DNA from: Zygnema cylindricum
Lineage: Eukaryota; Streptophyta; Zygnematophyceae; Zygnematales; Zygnemataceae
Assembly (NCBI GenBank): GCA_037447655.1
Contig: JBBHKE010000145.1
Coordinates: 18,512-82,511, forward strand
Reading direction: 5' to 3'
Length of the DNA: 64,000 nucleotides
In this document: piece after piece, positions 52,307 through 62,437 of the stretch
Layout of the letters: each line of letters begins with the position of its first letter
Numbering within the stretch: the first letter of the stretch is position 1
Program-made: the position numbers and the translations under genes
Notes under the pieces: model-generated
What the model was told of the DNA's origin: nothing
Databases searched by the model: none
The model's input: the letters and a program-made list of their open reading frames with translations, nothing else

Positions 52307-54160
52307 TCATACAATCTTGATCGTGGAATCTCCCAATGCGTACACGCTTACGCCAGCTTGCTCAATCTGCGGCACGCTCAAAAGATTTGTGGAGCCGCCC
52401 AAAATATAAAGTACGTTCAACAGCTGGATTTCGGAGATTCGCTCAGATCCATTTCGATCTAGTAAGATTAAATCGAAACGTACCGTACCAACTGTACAGA
52501 CATAAATGGTTTGACAACTAGCAACAGTGATTCTTTTCGGTACGGTCAATGCGCGCATCTCGTTAAAAAGTGTGTCGTCCGTACAAACGTGATGCGAGGC
52601 TCCGGAATCGAGAGTCCACTCTTTGTCATTTTGCGCTTTAAAGTTTGGAGGTTCGTCGTTGACACTTAATGTGGAAAATGTAGTCGGTCCTTCCACCTTC
52701 TCATCATTTTCCACAATGAAGTGTCTATGGCCGCTGAATCGGCTGCCACGTCCACCGCGCCCCCCTCTATCAAATCGGCCACTGCCTCGCCCTCCAAATC
52801 TGCCACTAACGCCGCCGCGGCCGTCGGCTTTAGCGTAGCATTGGGGACTAATGTGTCCCCATTTCCCGCAATAATGGCATTGCTTTTCTTTGTCCGGGCA
52901 AGAAGAGGACATGTGGCCAGCTTTATTGCATCGAAAACAAGTGATAGTAGATTGATCTTGGAAAGGAGGTTGACCGGGAAAGTTTCCCCTCCTTTCGGTG
53001 CTCCTTCCCCTTCCCCTAGATCCGCCTCCTCTTCCCCTTCCCCCTCTTCCCCCACGGAGATAATTTAGATCCGCGGGTTCTTGGGAAGTGGCGTTCAAAG
53101 ATCCACCCGAGGCCGAAGCTTTAGGAGGACCTCCGCGATTTCTCTCGGTTGTCTTGAGGTAGTTAACAAGGAACTCATAACTCGGATTTGTTTGTGCCCA
53201 AAGAATCTCCTTGAGGTAAGTGAGGTTGTCGGGTAAAGCATTGATGAGGCCGATCACTTTATCCTCCTCGATAATAGTCCGACCGTTATTCGAGAGTTGC
53301 TCCACAATAATATTGTATCGCTTGATCGCATCATCGATCGATTCGTTAGACTTTATCTTAAATTGGATAAAGTCCGTGTAAGCATATTGTCCCTTGTTTT
53401 GGAGTCCCTTCTCAAATTGGCCTTCGAGCGCCTTCCAACACTCATGCGCCGTATCTCGGGTAAGAAAATGATCATGCACCGATGAGGTACAAGATTGCAT
53501 GAGGCCGGTGATGGCCGCAAGATTTTTCTTCTTCCAAAGGCGACGAGCCTTCGGATCGTCGATCGGCATCATTTCTTCTCCATTCACGATCTTCCAAAGG
53601 TGACGGAGGATGAGTTGTGCCTTGATATATTTCTTCCATATTTGATAGTTAGATCTGTTAAAGAGGACGATCTTCCCCGGCATGGAAGGGATCGTTAACT
53701 CGTCATCGGATTCATATTCAAGATCCGAGTCGTTTTCGATCACAAACTTTCCCTTTCGGAGAGCCTCTCTCAAAATGTCATCATTCTCGACCCCTCCATC
53801 CGAAGCCACCTCAAAATTATTCAAGATCGGATCCTCCTCCTCCACCTTAAACTTCCCCTTTCGATTGGCATTCGTGATCCGTTGATCTACAAGAGTGAGG
53901 AAGCCGTCAAACAACTCATTTAGACGATCTTCGGTCAACACCACCCCTTCTTGTTTCTCTTTCTCCTCTTTTGAAAGTGGGTTGGAGGGAGAACCCTTTT
54001 CAAAAGTCTCTCCTCCTACGCTGAAATCTTTCACACTCTGATCTGGAGATGAATCGACCAGATCCGGCAGATCCAGTAGATCCGGATTAGGAGCCGCAAT
54101 AGGAGAAGCTGTGGATGAGGACTTCTTCTTCTTTCCCCCCATGGCGGCAAGACTTGCCAC
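52307..54160 (-). CDS. element E gag-protease, uninterrupted 617 residues
   Basis: Residues 1-155 are an acidic leader, followed by the copia gag core (IVLFNRSNYQIWKKYIKAQL, LMQSCTSSVHDHFLTRDTAH, FKIKSNESIDDAIKRYNIIV). Two intact zinc knuckles, CFRCNKAGHMSSSC and CHYCGKWGHISPQC, are flanked by Arg-Gly patches for RNA binding. The protease site EWTLDSGASHHVCTD has the catalytic D-S-G. The ORF ends at TGA after the protease, where other copies continue into integrase; this may be a mutation, or a way to make Gag-Pro without Pol. It is the longest intact ORF in the window and the only element protein that could still be made whole. Start Met is 42 bases from the primer site. Confidence 0.88.
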   Translation of the reverse strand: MASLAAMGGKKKKSSSTASPIAAPNPDLLDLPDLVDSSPDQSVKDFSVGGETFEKGSPSNPLSKEEKEKQEGVVLTEDRLNELFDGFLTLVDQRITNANRKGKFKVEEEDPILNNFEVASDGGVENDDILREALRKGKFVIENDSDLEYESDDELTIPSMPGKIVLFNRSNYQIWKKYIKAQLILRHLWKIVNGEEMMPIDDPKARRLWKKKNLAAITGLMQSCTSSVHDHFLTRDTAHECWKALEGQFEKGLQNKGQYAYTDFIQFKIKSNESIDDAIKRYNIIVEQLSNNGRTIIEEDKVIGLINALPDNLTYLKEILWAQTNPSYEFLVNYLKTTERNRGGPPKASASGGSLNATSQEPADLNYLRGGRGGRGRGGGSRGRGRSTERRGNFPGQPPFQDQSTITCFRCNKAGHMSSSCPDKEKQCHYCGKWGHISPQCYAKADGRGGVSGRFGGRGSGRFDRGGRGGRGSRFSGHRHFIVENDEKVEGPTTFSTLSVNDEPPNFKAQNDKEWTLDSGASHHVCTDDTLFNEMRALTVPKRITVASCQTIYVCTVGTVRFDLILLDRNGSERISEIQLLNVLYILGGSTNLLSVPQIEQAGVSVYALGDSTIKIV

Positions 54161-54187
54161 CTTGAGAACTCTTAATGGAGCAAACTA

Positions 54188-54199
54188 GCTCCGATACCA
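54188..54199 (-). other. primer-binding site of element E
   Basis: The minus strand reads TGGTATCGGAGC two bases inside the 5' LTR, 11 of 12 bases of the standard initiator tRNA-Met 3'-end site. Confidence 0.85.
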
Positions 54200-54201
54200 C
54201 T

Positions 54202-54655
54202 TGAAAGGATCGAATCACCCAAGGATAGAAGAAAGACAAGATATAGTGCGGAAGCAAAAGATAGTAAGAGGCAAAGACACTCTAGCAAAAGACAAGTATA
54301 TTTCACCGGAAGTTTTTCCCCTTACAAAAGATTACTTTTTCACCAAATGACTAAGTCCTAAATACTGTCACACGAAACAAACAAGTACTACAAAGTACAA
54401 ATAAATCGCGCAATGTAGAAAAGTACGCGCGCGAACCAATCACACCAAAGTACTGCCGAATCAACATAAAGTACGCGGTACTGTAAGAAACAGCATACCG
54501 ACGTACAAAACTAAAGTCCGTCGTACAATCTAAACAGAATAAATCAAAACTATAACTAACTAATCACACCACGCCACACAAATCACACGCTAACTAAATA
54601 AAATATATTATAGCGCTCAACAGAACTGAGACGCCGTTTCACAAAGAACCTAACA
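54202..54655 (-). repeat. 5' LTR of element E (subfamily 2), shared with a second copy
   Basis: The plus-strand ends are TGAAAGGATCG and GAACCTAACA; 454 bases. On its right side it is followed at once by the inverted polypurine tract ATCCCCCTCTCTTT, so it also served as the 3' LTR of another, mostly deleted, element. Confidence 0.82.
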
Positions 54656-54777
54656 ATCCCCCTCTCTTTGTGAAACCCCCTCTTGAACTGAAAACAATCC
54701 AAGTTTAGGTCTACCCCGTAATAGGACATCAAAAGTAATCTTTTGTAAGGGGAAAAAAACTTCCGGTGAAATATACT
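54656..54777 (-). pseudogene. leftover 3' end of a second element E copy plus inverted LTR piece
   Basis: Inverted, the first 75 bases encode DVLLRGRPKLGLFSVQEGVS, the RNase H tail just before the polypurine tract. The next ~50 bases are a piece of LTR in opposite orientation (TTTTGTAAGGGG, TTCCGGTGAAATATAC). This shows a deletion with a fold-back or template switch. Confidence 0.7.
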
Positions 54778-55233
54778 TGTAAGGATCGATTCACACAAGG
54801 ATAGAAGAAAGACAAGATATAGTGCGGAAGCAAAAGATAGTAAGAGGCAAAGACACTCCAGCAAAAGACAAGTATATTTCACCAGAAGTTTTTTTCCCCT
54901 TACAAAAGATTACTTTTTCCCCAAACGACTAAGTCTTAAATACTCTCACACGAAAAAAACAAGTACTACAAAGTACAAATGAATAGCGCGACGTACAAAA
55001 GTACGCGCACGAACCAATCACAACTAAGTACTGCTGAAACAACATAAAGTACGCGGTACTGTACAAAACAACATACCGACGTACAAAACTAAAGTCAGTC
55101 GTACAAACCAAACATAATAAACCAAAACTATAACTAACTAATCACACCACGCCACACAAATCACACGCTAACTAAATAAAATATATTACGGCGCTCAACA
55201 GAACTGAGACGCCGTTTCACAAAGAACCTAACA
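54778..55233 (-). repeat. second subfamily-2 LTR
   Basis: Plus-strand TGTAAGGATCGATTCACAC to GAACCTAACA, 456 bases, close to 54202-54655. Confidence 0.82.
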
Positions 55234-56079
55234 CCTTTAGCGTAAGTTGTGTTATGGGCACATCATGTGATCTTCTTAGATCGCTACTTTGATCAGCGGC
55301 CGTCCGATTGTCCGAATCTGACGGTGTAAATTAATATTTTTGGACCGAATGTTTTAATTGGTCCAATTTTTGGTACGAATGTTTTAATTGGTCCGAACAG
55401 GTCCGAATACAATATGGGTCTTAAGGTCATATTGTATGTTTTGCATACAATAGGCATATTGTATGGGCCTACTTTCACCTACTTTTAAACTATAATTTGG
55501 TTTCTCTGGCTTAAAGATTATGTTTTTACCCTTCGATTGTCCGTTGCGTTTATTTGGTTTAACGGTGTTGTACGCGTTTGTTGTACATAAGGTTATATGT
55601 GGCGTTCGTTCTTGTTGTCGTTGGTATGTGTGTATGTACTCGTTACATGCGCGTTTATATGGTTGTAACGCGCTGTATGTCTTTGTGTGATTTTACTAGC
55701 ATGTAGCATATGGTGCTCCACGAGATTTATCTAACAAGACGAATGACAACGGAATTGAAAGGGGTTTCCGGCTTCTTCGAGGCACTAAAGGCGAAGTCTT
55801 TCCTATTTAATGAGCATGCGTTGTGAGAGAGGAAACTAATTTATTTCATTTTAAAAAGAGACAAAACAAATTTAAGCACATTCTTATGTCATGTTAAAAT
55901 TAGCGTATTGCACCCTAAGTCTGTCTTGTAAACAATAGCAATTATTAAAGTTTCCAATTTTACTACTATACGTTCGTTCGTACTTAGTTTTTTGTGTCTT
56001 AATTTTAAATATGTCTTTTTGGTTACATTCATTGGTCGAATGTACAATTTGTATTTCAGTGTGCTAAACCCTCATTATC
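55234..56079. other. no gene recognised
   Basis: Contains a local direct repeat (ATGTTTTAATTGGTCC at about 55349 and 55379) and no coding frame. Confidence 0.45.
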
Positions 56080-56510
56080 GCCGAATAAATTGCAAGAACT
56101 TTATCCATATTGAACTGCAATAAATATATTCTCAATGAAATCGCAATAAATTTATTGTCGACGAAATCGCAGTAAATTTAGGGACGACAAAACCACAGTA
56201 ATATTGCCGACAAAATTATTGGAACTTTATCCATATTGAAATCGCTGTTATTTTATCCATGTCGAAACCGAGGTAAATTTATCCGTATAGAAATCGTAGT
56301 AAATTGTCGACGACGAAGTCGTAGGAAATTTATGGTTCACAAAATTGCACTAAATTTATCGAGAACGAAATCGTAGAAATAGATTTAATGAGAACGAATT
56401 CACAATAACTCTATCGTTGACAAAATTGCACTAAGTTTATTGACGACGAAGTCACAAGAAATTTATGAACAGATAAATTGAAGTAATTTTATGAACAATC
56501 AAATCGCGGG
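56080..56510. repeat. degenerate ~35-bp tandem repeat
   Basis: Recurrent GAAATCGCAGTAAATTTAT-like units, about ten in a row with strong divergence and an intervening GACGACGAAGTCG motif. Confidence 0.6.
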
Positions 56511-56559
56511 AGATATTCCAATAAAGAGCTTTGCTTAACTGAATTTGTTTTGTTTGGGA

Positions 56560-56900
56560 GGAGGAAGAGAGGGGAGGGAGGGGAGAGGGAGGAAAAGCCT
56601 TTGAACAATTTTTGGGTCTAAATCATCTAGCTAACACTCTAAGTAGTGCACCCCGAATAGGCAAATTTAACCCTGGCCAAAAAGTAGTTGGGGAGGGAGA
56701 GGGGAGAGGGGGAGGAATAGGGAAGGGATAGAGAGGGGAAGAGGGAAAGGGATATTGTAATGAGTCATCTCGATGAGAGACAGGATATGTACTCCAATGG
56801 CCCTTACAAATCATGAGGCAATTGCGTTGGAAAGGGAGGGGAAAAAGGGTGGTTTTTGCTTGTAGGATGGGGACGAGGAAACGAGAGAGAGAGAGAGACT
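56560..56900. repeat. purine-rich (GGGAGGGGA)n low-complexity region
   Basis: Alternating GGGAG and GAGAGG runs at 56560-56600, 56690-56760 and 56890-56905; the complement of a pyrimidine tract like 48490-48716. Confidence 0.7.
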
Positions 56901-56924
56901 AGAAGTAAGGTAGGGGAAGCAAGA

Positions 56925-57338
56925 GACAGCAAGGAGAAGACACTCCAGCAAAAGACAAATATATTTCACCGGAAGTTTTCCCCTTACAAAAGATAACTTG
57001 TCCAAAACGACTAAGTCCTAAAATACTCCCTCACACGAAACAAACAAGTACATCTATCTTTTCGTCGTACAAAAGTACGCAGACAAACCAATCGAGCTGT
57101 GGTACTATCGAAACAGCATAAGCATGTGGTACTATCGAAACAGCATAAGCATAAAGTACAGTACCAAACAAAACATACGATCGCCGTACAAAATCTAAAG
57201 TACTACGTACGCAAAATCAAACCAACCTATATTAAAACTAAACTAATCACTTCATGCCACACAAATCACACGCTAACTAAATAGCTTATATTACGACGCT
57301 CAACATAAGTGAGACGCCGTTTCACAAAGAACATAACA
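56925..57338 (-). repeat. subfamily-1 LTR, outer right end of composite E
   Basis: Near identical to 48760-49165 (differences include a 25-base local duplication of GTGGTACTATCGAAACAGC). The plus-strand left ~40 bases are missing, so the LTR end and primer site on that side are lost. Right end AACATAACA followed by CCCTCTCCCCCC. Confidence 0.78.
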
Positions 57339-57395
57339 CCCTCTCCCCCCTCTCCCCCTCTCCCCCCTCTCCCCCCTCTCCCTCCTCTCCCTCTG
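57339..57395 (+). repeat. (CTCCCCC)n tract
   Basis: Same motif and orientation as the tract left of 48717. Confidence 0.85.
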
Positions 57396-57869
57396 TGTGT
57401 TTATGACCTTCACTAACTTTGCCGACGATGAAAGACAAAACTTCAAATGCTTTAAGTTCCATTTTTCAATTTGAAAAAAAACCCAAAAATTAGACTGTAT
57501 GCTTGTAGAACCTGAAGACGGACCATGCCGGATTTTGCGAAAATGCATTTAAAGGAGAATATTAACGTTGGCGGGGAACTTGTTTTAACGTGACGTGGTC
57601 TGTTTAGTTTTCCATATGATCTGGCATTTAAAAGTAATTAGTGAAGAGTAAACTCATGGTTTTTTAAATTAGGTTTTTATCGTTTTTACGTGTTTTACGA
57701 TTATCCTGAGGTCGGTTTTTATTTGTGGTGCCGGTTATGATTTTTATGTTGTGGATTTTAGTTTTATTGACAATTAAAGTGGATCATATGGTTTGGGTTA
57801 ACAGTGTCCACTTATTTATTCGTGTCGGTTAGAAAGCGTTTGATATTGTTGTCGGGTACATTGTGAAAG

Positions 57870-58290
57870 GGCTGTCGGGTACATTGTGAAAGGGCGTCTC
57901 AATATTGTTAAGCGTCGTTATATGTTATAGTCCAGTTCGGTTTTATTCTAGTTTGGTGTTTTATTCTAGTTTGGTTACAGTTTGCGTCAGTTTTAGTGTA
58001 TACTTTTGGTGCGGCAGTTTAAATTCGTTGTCGTACTTTTGGTACTGTTTGTACTTTCGTTGGCGTGCATTTGCGCGTCCGTTGTACTTTTGTAAATTTC
58101 GTTTGGTACCTGCGTCTAAGTTTAGAACTAAAGCAGGTAGAGGGAAAGGGGAATATTGATCTTTATGGGGTAAAAAACTTTCCAGTGAAATATACTTTGT
58201 CTTTTGCTGGAGTGTTCTCTCTGTACATTCCTTTATTATTTGCTTCTTCTTTTCTGTTCTATTTGTTATTATATACCTATCGATATTTTA
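57870..58290 (+). repeat. old diverged group-2 LTR, plus orientation
   Basis: Contains ATTGTGAAAGGGCGTCTCA, GTCGTACTTTTGGTACTG, and TTCCAGTGAAATATACTTTG followed by TCTTTTGCTGGAGTG, in the order found in the sense strand of E LTRs. Ends are not recognisable; a 24-base direct repeat (GTCGGGTACATTGTGAAAGG) is present at 57854-57898. Confidence 0.55.
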
Positions 58291-58299
58291 ATTCTTAGG

Positions 58300-59220
58300 G
58301 TTTATTGTGAGCTACGTCTTCGGTTATGTTTTTTACTCACAAAAAAAAGGAGCCTCCATAGGAGTTTGGTTTCATGGTGGATGAACAGTGGGATTGCTGC
58401 CTTAGGATTGGTGGCAAAAGGATTAAGTGACATTTATCACATCTCTCATTACATTAGTTTCACTAAAACATGAATTTAATTTTCGATTTTAAGTATTTTT
58501 AAAATCGACTTTCCTCGCGTTGGTGTCAAATACGAGAAAATCATTACGGTAGCTCTATGGTTGTGCTTTCATTGACATGATTGGTGTGATTATATTCTGG
58601 TTAATCTGTCATCAGTATATGGTTGGATTTTAAACAAATATGGGTACAGGATAATCATCTGCTGTGGAAATACGTATTTGTATTAAAATGCAACAAACAT
58701 CTCGATGTGTAAAGTGAACTAGTACATAACACTGTGGCACTACCGCCGACGCGAAAATAAAATAGCATATTTCACAATTGTGGTTCTTTGTTCCATGTTA
58801 ATGTTTATAGAAAAACAGTAAATTTCAAATTATATGAGCCGGGCTCCAATTGAAGTGTTGTGCGAGGCAATTATTACACCTCTAGGTACGCCAAAAACCC
58901 GACCACTTCAACAGTCGACCCGAAAGGTCCCTCTATCCAAACACATTATAAAACATATGCAGTATTTTCCCTTATATATAATGACATTAGCTAGTACTAA
59001 GAAGGGAGGTAGCCTTCTTTTGAGTATGCTAAGTTTGTGTAGCATAATTATGCGTGTTTTTTCCTCTTCCTAGTCTCTATCCATTATATATCCCATCCAA
59101 AGGAGGGTCACTGTGTAAGGATGAGACAACCTATACTCTCAAATGAACATGCTACAACATGTATCGTCATATTGTTAAAAAAACCGCCACTCAAAAGATA
59201 TTTTCGTTATGCACACGTTT
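58300..59220. other. no gene recognised
   Basis: Short frames only, none with a recognisable motif. Confidence 0.45.
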
Positions 59221-59229
59221 TTTGTTTTC

Positions 59230-59400
59230 TGTTGGAGATTTCCTATTGGAAGTTGATAGCCTTGCCTCTCAATCTCAACCATCAGATTAACGATCCGATA
59301 AGTGTGCACGGAGAAAAAATGTTTTAAGTGGCAAAAAATTAATGCTAATAGCAATATACAGTGTGTACGTAGTGCATATCTTGATAGGGTCGCTAATTTA
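59230..59400 (-). repeat. dispersed repeat (MITE family M2), copy 2
   Basis: Shares, in inverse orientation, the blocks GGAAGTTGATAG, GATCCGATAAGTGTGCACGG, and a decayed end (AATGCTAATAGCAATATACA) with 31125-31290. Confidence 0.45.
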
Positions 59401-60339
59401 CACAAAGGGTGGGCAGCAACTTATGAGCATACATGCGGATGCTCTTCAACCATTATGCACTCACACATAACCATTCACCGTGACAAAGGGGTTCGACAAA
59501 ATACTCATATACTAAGTCAAAGCTTTACTAATTTACGCTCTCGCTTACAAAATTCCTTAACACTACACTTCACTTCTCACAAGACTTCTTGTAATTTTGT
59601 TGTACAATTAAGTATACACAACGACCAAGCTTGAGAGATTCTCCATGACGGAAGGGACATACTATTGGGTTAAATTGTTGAATCGTGCGATGCGACACTT
59701 TAGCCAATCGAAATGTATATCGAGTTATGGTACAAAGTGTTAAGCTTCGATTTTGCGTCAACATCACGGAGGTGTTTCATGTGAGTACCTCGCATTGGTT
59801 GTTTCATGTAGTCATGTTGTTTGTTGCGGTTGAGTTATCGGGTTCGCGATTGAAGCGTTTGGCTTCTATTAGCGGGTATGCATTTAGTGTACGTTAGGAG
59901 TGATGTACATTTGAAGTTTAGTGAGTGCAAGGCGCACATCATAAAATTTCTCATTTTGAGTTTGAATCGAGTGGAAAGTGCGCCTTCTTGGTTTCCATGC
60001 ACTTTCTTCTTCCCGCGTCCTACTCGTGTCTTGTTCATGAACGCGCACCCAATGTGGTTTGTTAGGTCACGACACATTAGTTAAACAGAAAGAGCAAGAC
60101 GTAAGCTAAGCCTTGAGCTAATCAATCCAAAATGGAACAATGGCATCTTTGCATTCAAATCACTCACTACCTATATCTTTGCGTTGAAATCGCTAACTAA
60201 CTTTTGGTGTTTTAGTAGTTAAGAGTGGAAATTGCCTTAGAGAAGAGAGAAAGAAAGAGAGAATTTAAAGGAAGGGTTAAGCCAAGAGGGAAAAAGACCA
60301 AGCTAAATGTTATGTGGACAAAAAGCTACTTCAAAAAAA
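59401..60339. other. no gene recognised
   Basis: AT-rich spacer; frames up to 80 codons with no motif. Confidence 0.45.
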
Positions 60340-60505
60340 GAATTGTATACTAGTCGAATTGTCGATCTGATTGTTGCTAATGGAAGGCAAGATTTTAAGC
60401 TTCCTATTGGCAGTTCTAATTGGCAGTCCGACAAGTGTGCACGAGAAAAGATGTTTCAAGCGGCGAAAAAAATTCTGACACTAGTAATGATTAGCGGTGT
60501 AGTGG
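60340..60505 (-). repeat. dispersed repeat (MITE family M2), copy 3
   Basis: Order of blocks as at 59230: TTGTCGATCTGATTGTTGC, CAGTCCGACAAGTGTGCACG, AGATGTTTCAAGCGGCGAAA, ending TAATGATTAGCGGTGTAGTG, the inverted M2 terminus. Confidence 0.5.
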
Positions 60506-60980
60506 TACATACTTACAAAACCTTCAAATTTTTCCGTTTTTTGGTCACCTGACTGTACCAGGATTTTTTTTTTTTTTTGGAATAACCCTGCCGAATCTAA
60601 CCGACCCCCAAAGTTTGTCACCCGGATCCGATGTACGGATCGGGTACAGATTCGAGTACCCAATTGTGACCTCTGACAAAAGTCCTTCACCAACCGGTAC
60701 TTGAAAATTCGTGTAATAGCATACCAACCGATTTTCTATCGCCCCTGGCGATACTTGTTGGATTTTTTGGCAACTGTTGAAACCGCCGCAAAACTATTTG
60801 ATCACATACCAATATTAAGGAAAAACAAATAAAAAAATGGGTGACTTTATTCAAAAGCGCGATGGTAAACCATCTGAGTCCATGAGAACAAAAAGAAGTA
60901 GCACGGCAAAAACTGAAAAAACTACATGTCGGGGGAAGAAACAAAAACAATAAGCAAGGCAAGAGCAACGAAAACACGAA
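60506..60980. other. no gene recognised; T-run and short repeats
   Basis: Poly(T) at 60565-60578 and GGTAC/CGGAT-rich spacer. If the LINE-like element on the right ends here, the T-run on the plus strand would not be adjacent to its 3' end, so no tail is assigned. Confidence 0.4.
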
Positions 60981-61086
60981 AAGATGGCTAATAGACGGAA
61001 AACACCCAAAAAAGCAAAAAAGAACAAACGAAACATCAAAGGAAAGAGCTAACACCTATCAACAAAACCCCAACATAACTAAAAAT

Positions 61087-62230
61087 CTACGCAAAGCAAC
61101 CACGTAATTCCCCAAACCCCGGAGGAGCACGAGGAGGGAGTTGCGGGACACGTCGACGATCCATAGCCGCAATAGACGATCCAAGGAGGATAGAAGCTTG
61201 CACTTGCTGAAGGGCCACCGATAAACGTTGACGGTAAAAGGAAGTGAGTATTGAAATCGACAGGCTCCCAGGTCCCCGCCGCTTGAACGAACGCCGACCA
61301 CAAGCACGGAGGAACTCGTCCAAAGCCACACCCAAACAACCAAATATCTTGACCGCCATCAGAATGAAATCATCCATAACATCACGATGGGCATAATCAC
61401 GCTCCGTCCTCTTAGCCGTGTCGCGTGCGCCCACACCCACATGTCGAGTTGCCTGACTGACAACTGTATCAACGGTAGGGTTTGCCAAAGCAACGTCACC
61501 AAATGTACGACACGCACCATCAAGTAAAACAATGTCAATCCGACGGGAAGAAATAATGTTTTAAACTTCCCAACTGACAGAATACCCCCCCTTGGAAGCG
61601 ATAGTATCAATGGTGTCTCGAATTATGTCGTGCGCCTGAATCAACTCGCGTCCGTGGGAGCAATGAAGCAAATGAACGCTGTCGAGCTTAAGAACGTGGT
61701 CACATGAGCAAACAAGAGAGCCAAGCAAAGGTGAGTGAGGGAGGCCAAGCCGAAACCTAAGGGTCGTGGTGAATTGAGCCGGGGTTAATCAGAGGGTAGA
61801 TAAGATAGGGATAGCCAACAACCAAGCTCCAAAACCAGGTCCGACACAGGAGAGAAAGCGTGCTCGCAAAATATCAGAAGGATGCGCCTCGGGAAGCTTG
61901 GACTTAATAGCGGGGACAACCTTATCAGAAATAGATTCCTGAACACGTGCAACTAATGTCGAAACAAGAGTGGAAAGAACTGGCATATCCGCGATATCAG
62001 CAAGAGTAAAGGAAAGACATGCATCGAGAAGGGACCGCTGGAAGGCGAGCACACCGTTCGAAACTTGGGGTCCAACAGTAGCAAGAATAGGAGTGTCCCT
62101 AACCCGAAAAACAAGAGACAATAGTGGAGGCAACAAGGCACCAACTTCTCAAATAGGCAGCCGGAGCAACACGGGTCGTCGGCAGTAAACCCAAACCACC
62201 TTCAGAGACTGGAAGAGAGGCTTGGATACC
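61087..62230 (-). pseudogene. C-terminal region of the LINE, REL-endonuclease-like
   Basis: After the RT: SLGIQASLPVSEGGLGLLPT, VAPAAYLRSWCLVA (62230-62136), ORF 62136-61789, then around 61560-61440 RIDIVLLDGACRTFGDVALA, NPTVDTVVSQATRH, and ORF 61488-61087 with KRTERDYAHRDVMDDFILMA, VKIFGCLGVALDEFLRACGR. The spacing R-x-D-I-V-L-x-D with a following D-V-A is compatible with a PD-(D/E)XK restriction-like endonuclease as in site-specific non-LTR elements; this is an inference from motif shape only. Confidence 0.5.
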
Positions 62231-62437
62231 TAGACTCACGATCAAAAGCCCCACGACCTAACAACATATGAAGGGCATCCATGAGGCGATCGTCGAATGC
62301 AGAAAGGGAAGACACAAAAAGAGTGGGAGGGAAAGTACAAGGTAGGAGGGGCAATGGGGGAAATACCGGGTCAGAAATGCAAAAGCTACTTGGGGATCAG
62401 AGAGGTTAGGAAGGTCATCCACATGGGAAAAATCTGT

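Larger units (their letters stand above)
48717..57338 (-). mobile_element. composite group-2 copia element E with four LTRs
   Basis: Minus-strand copia coding (49.2-54.16 kb) lies among LTRs at 48717-49165, 54202-54655, 54778-55233 and about 56925-57338. The first and last are near identical to each other (subfamily 1) and are flanked outside by the same (CTCCCCC)n tract; the middle two form subfamily 2. The simplest reading is one outer insertion into the microsatellite, with a second element or recombinant inside. No clean 5-bp duplication can be read because the tract is repetitive. Confidence 0.55.
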
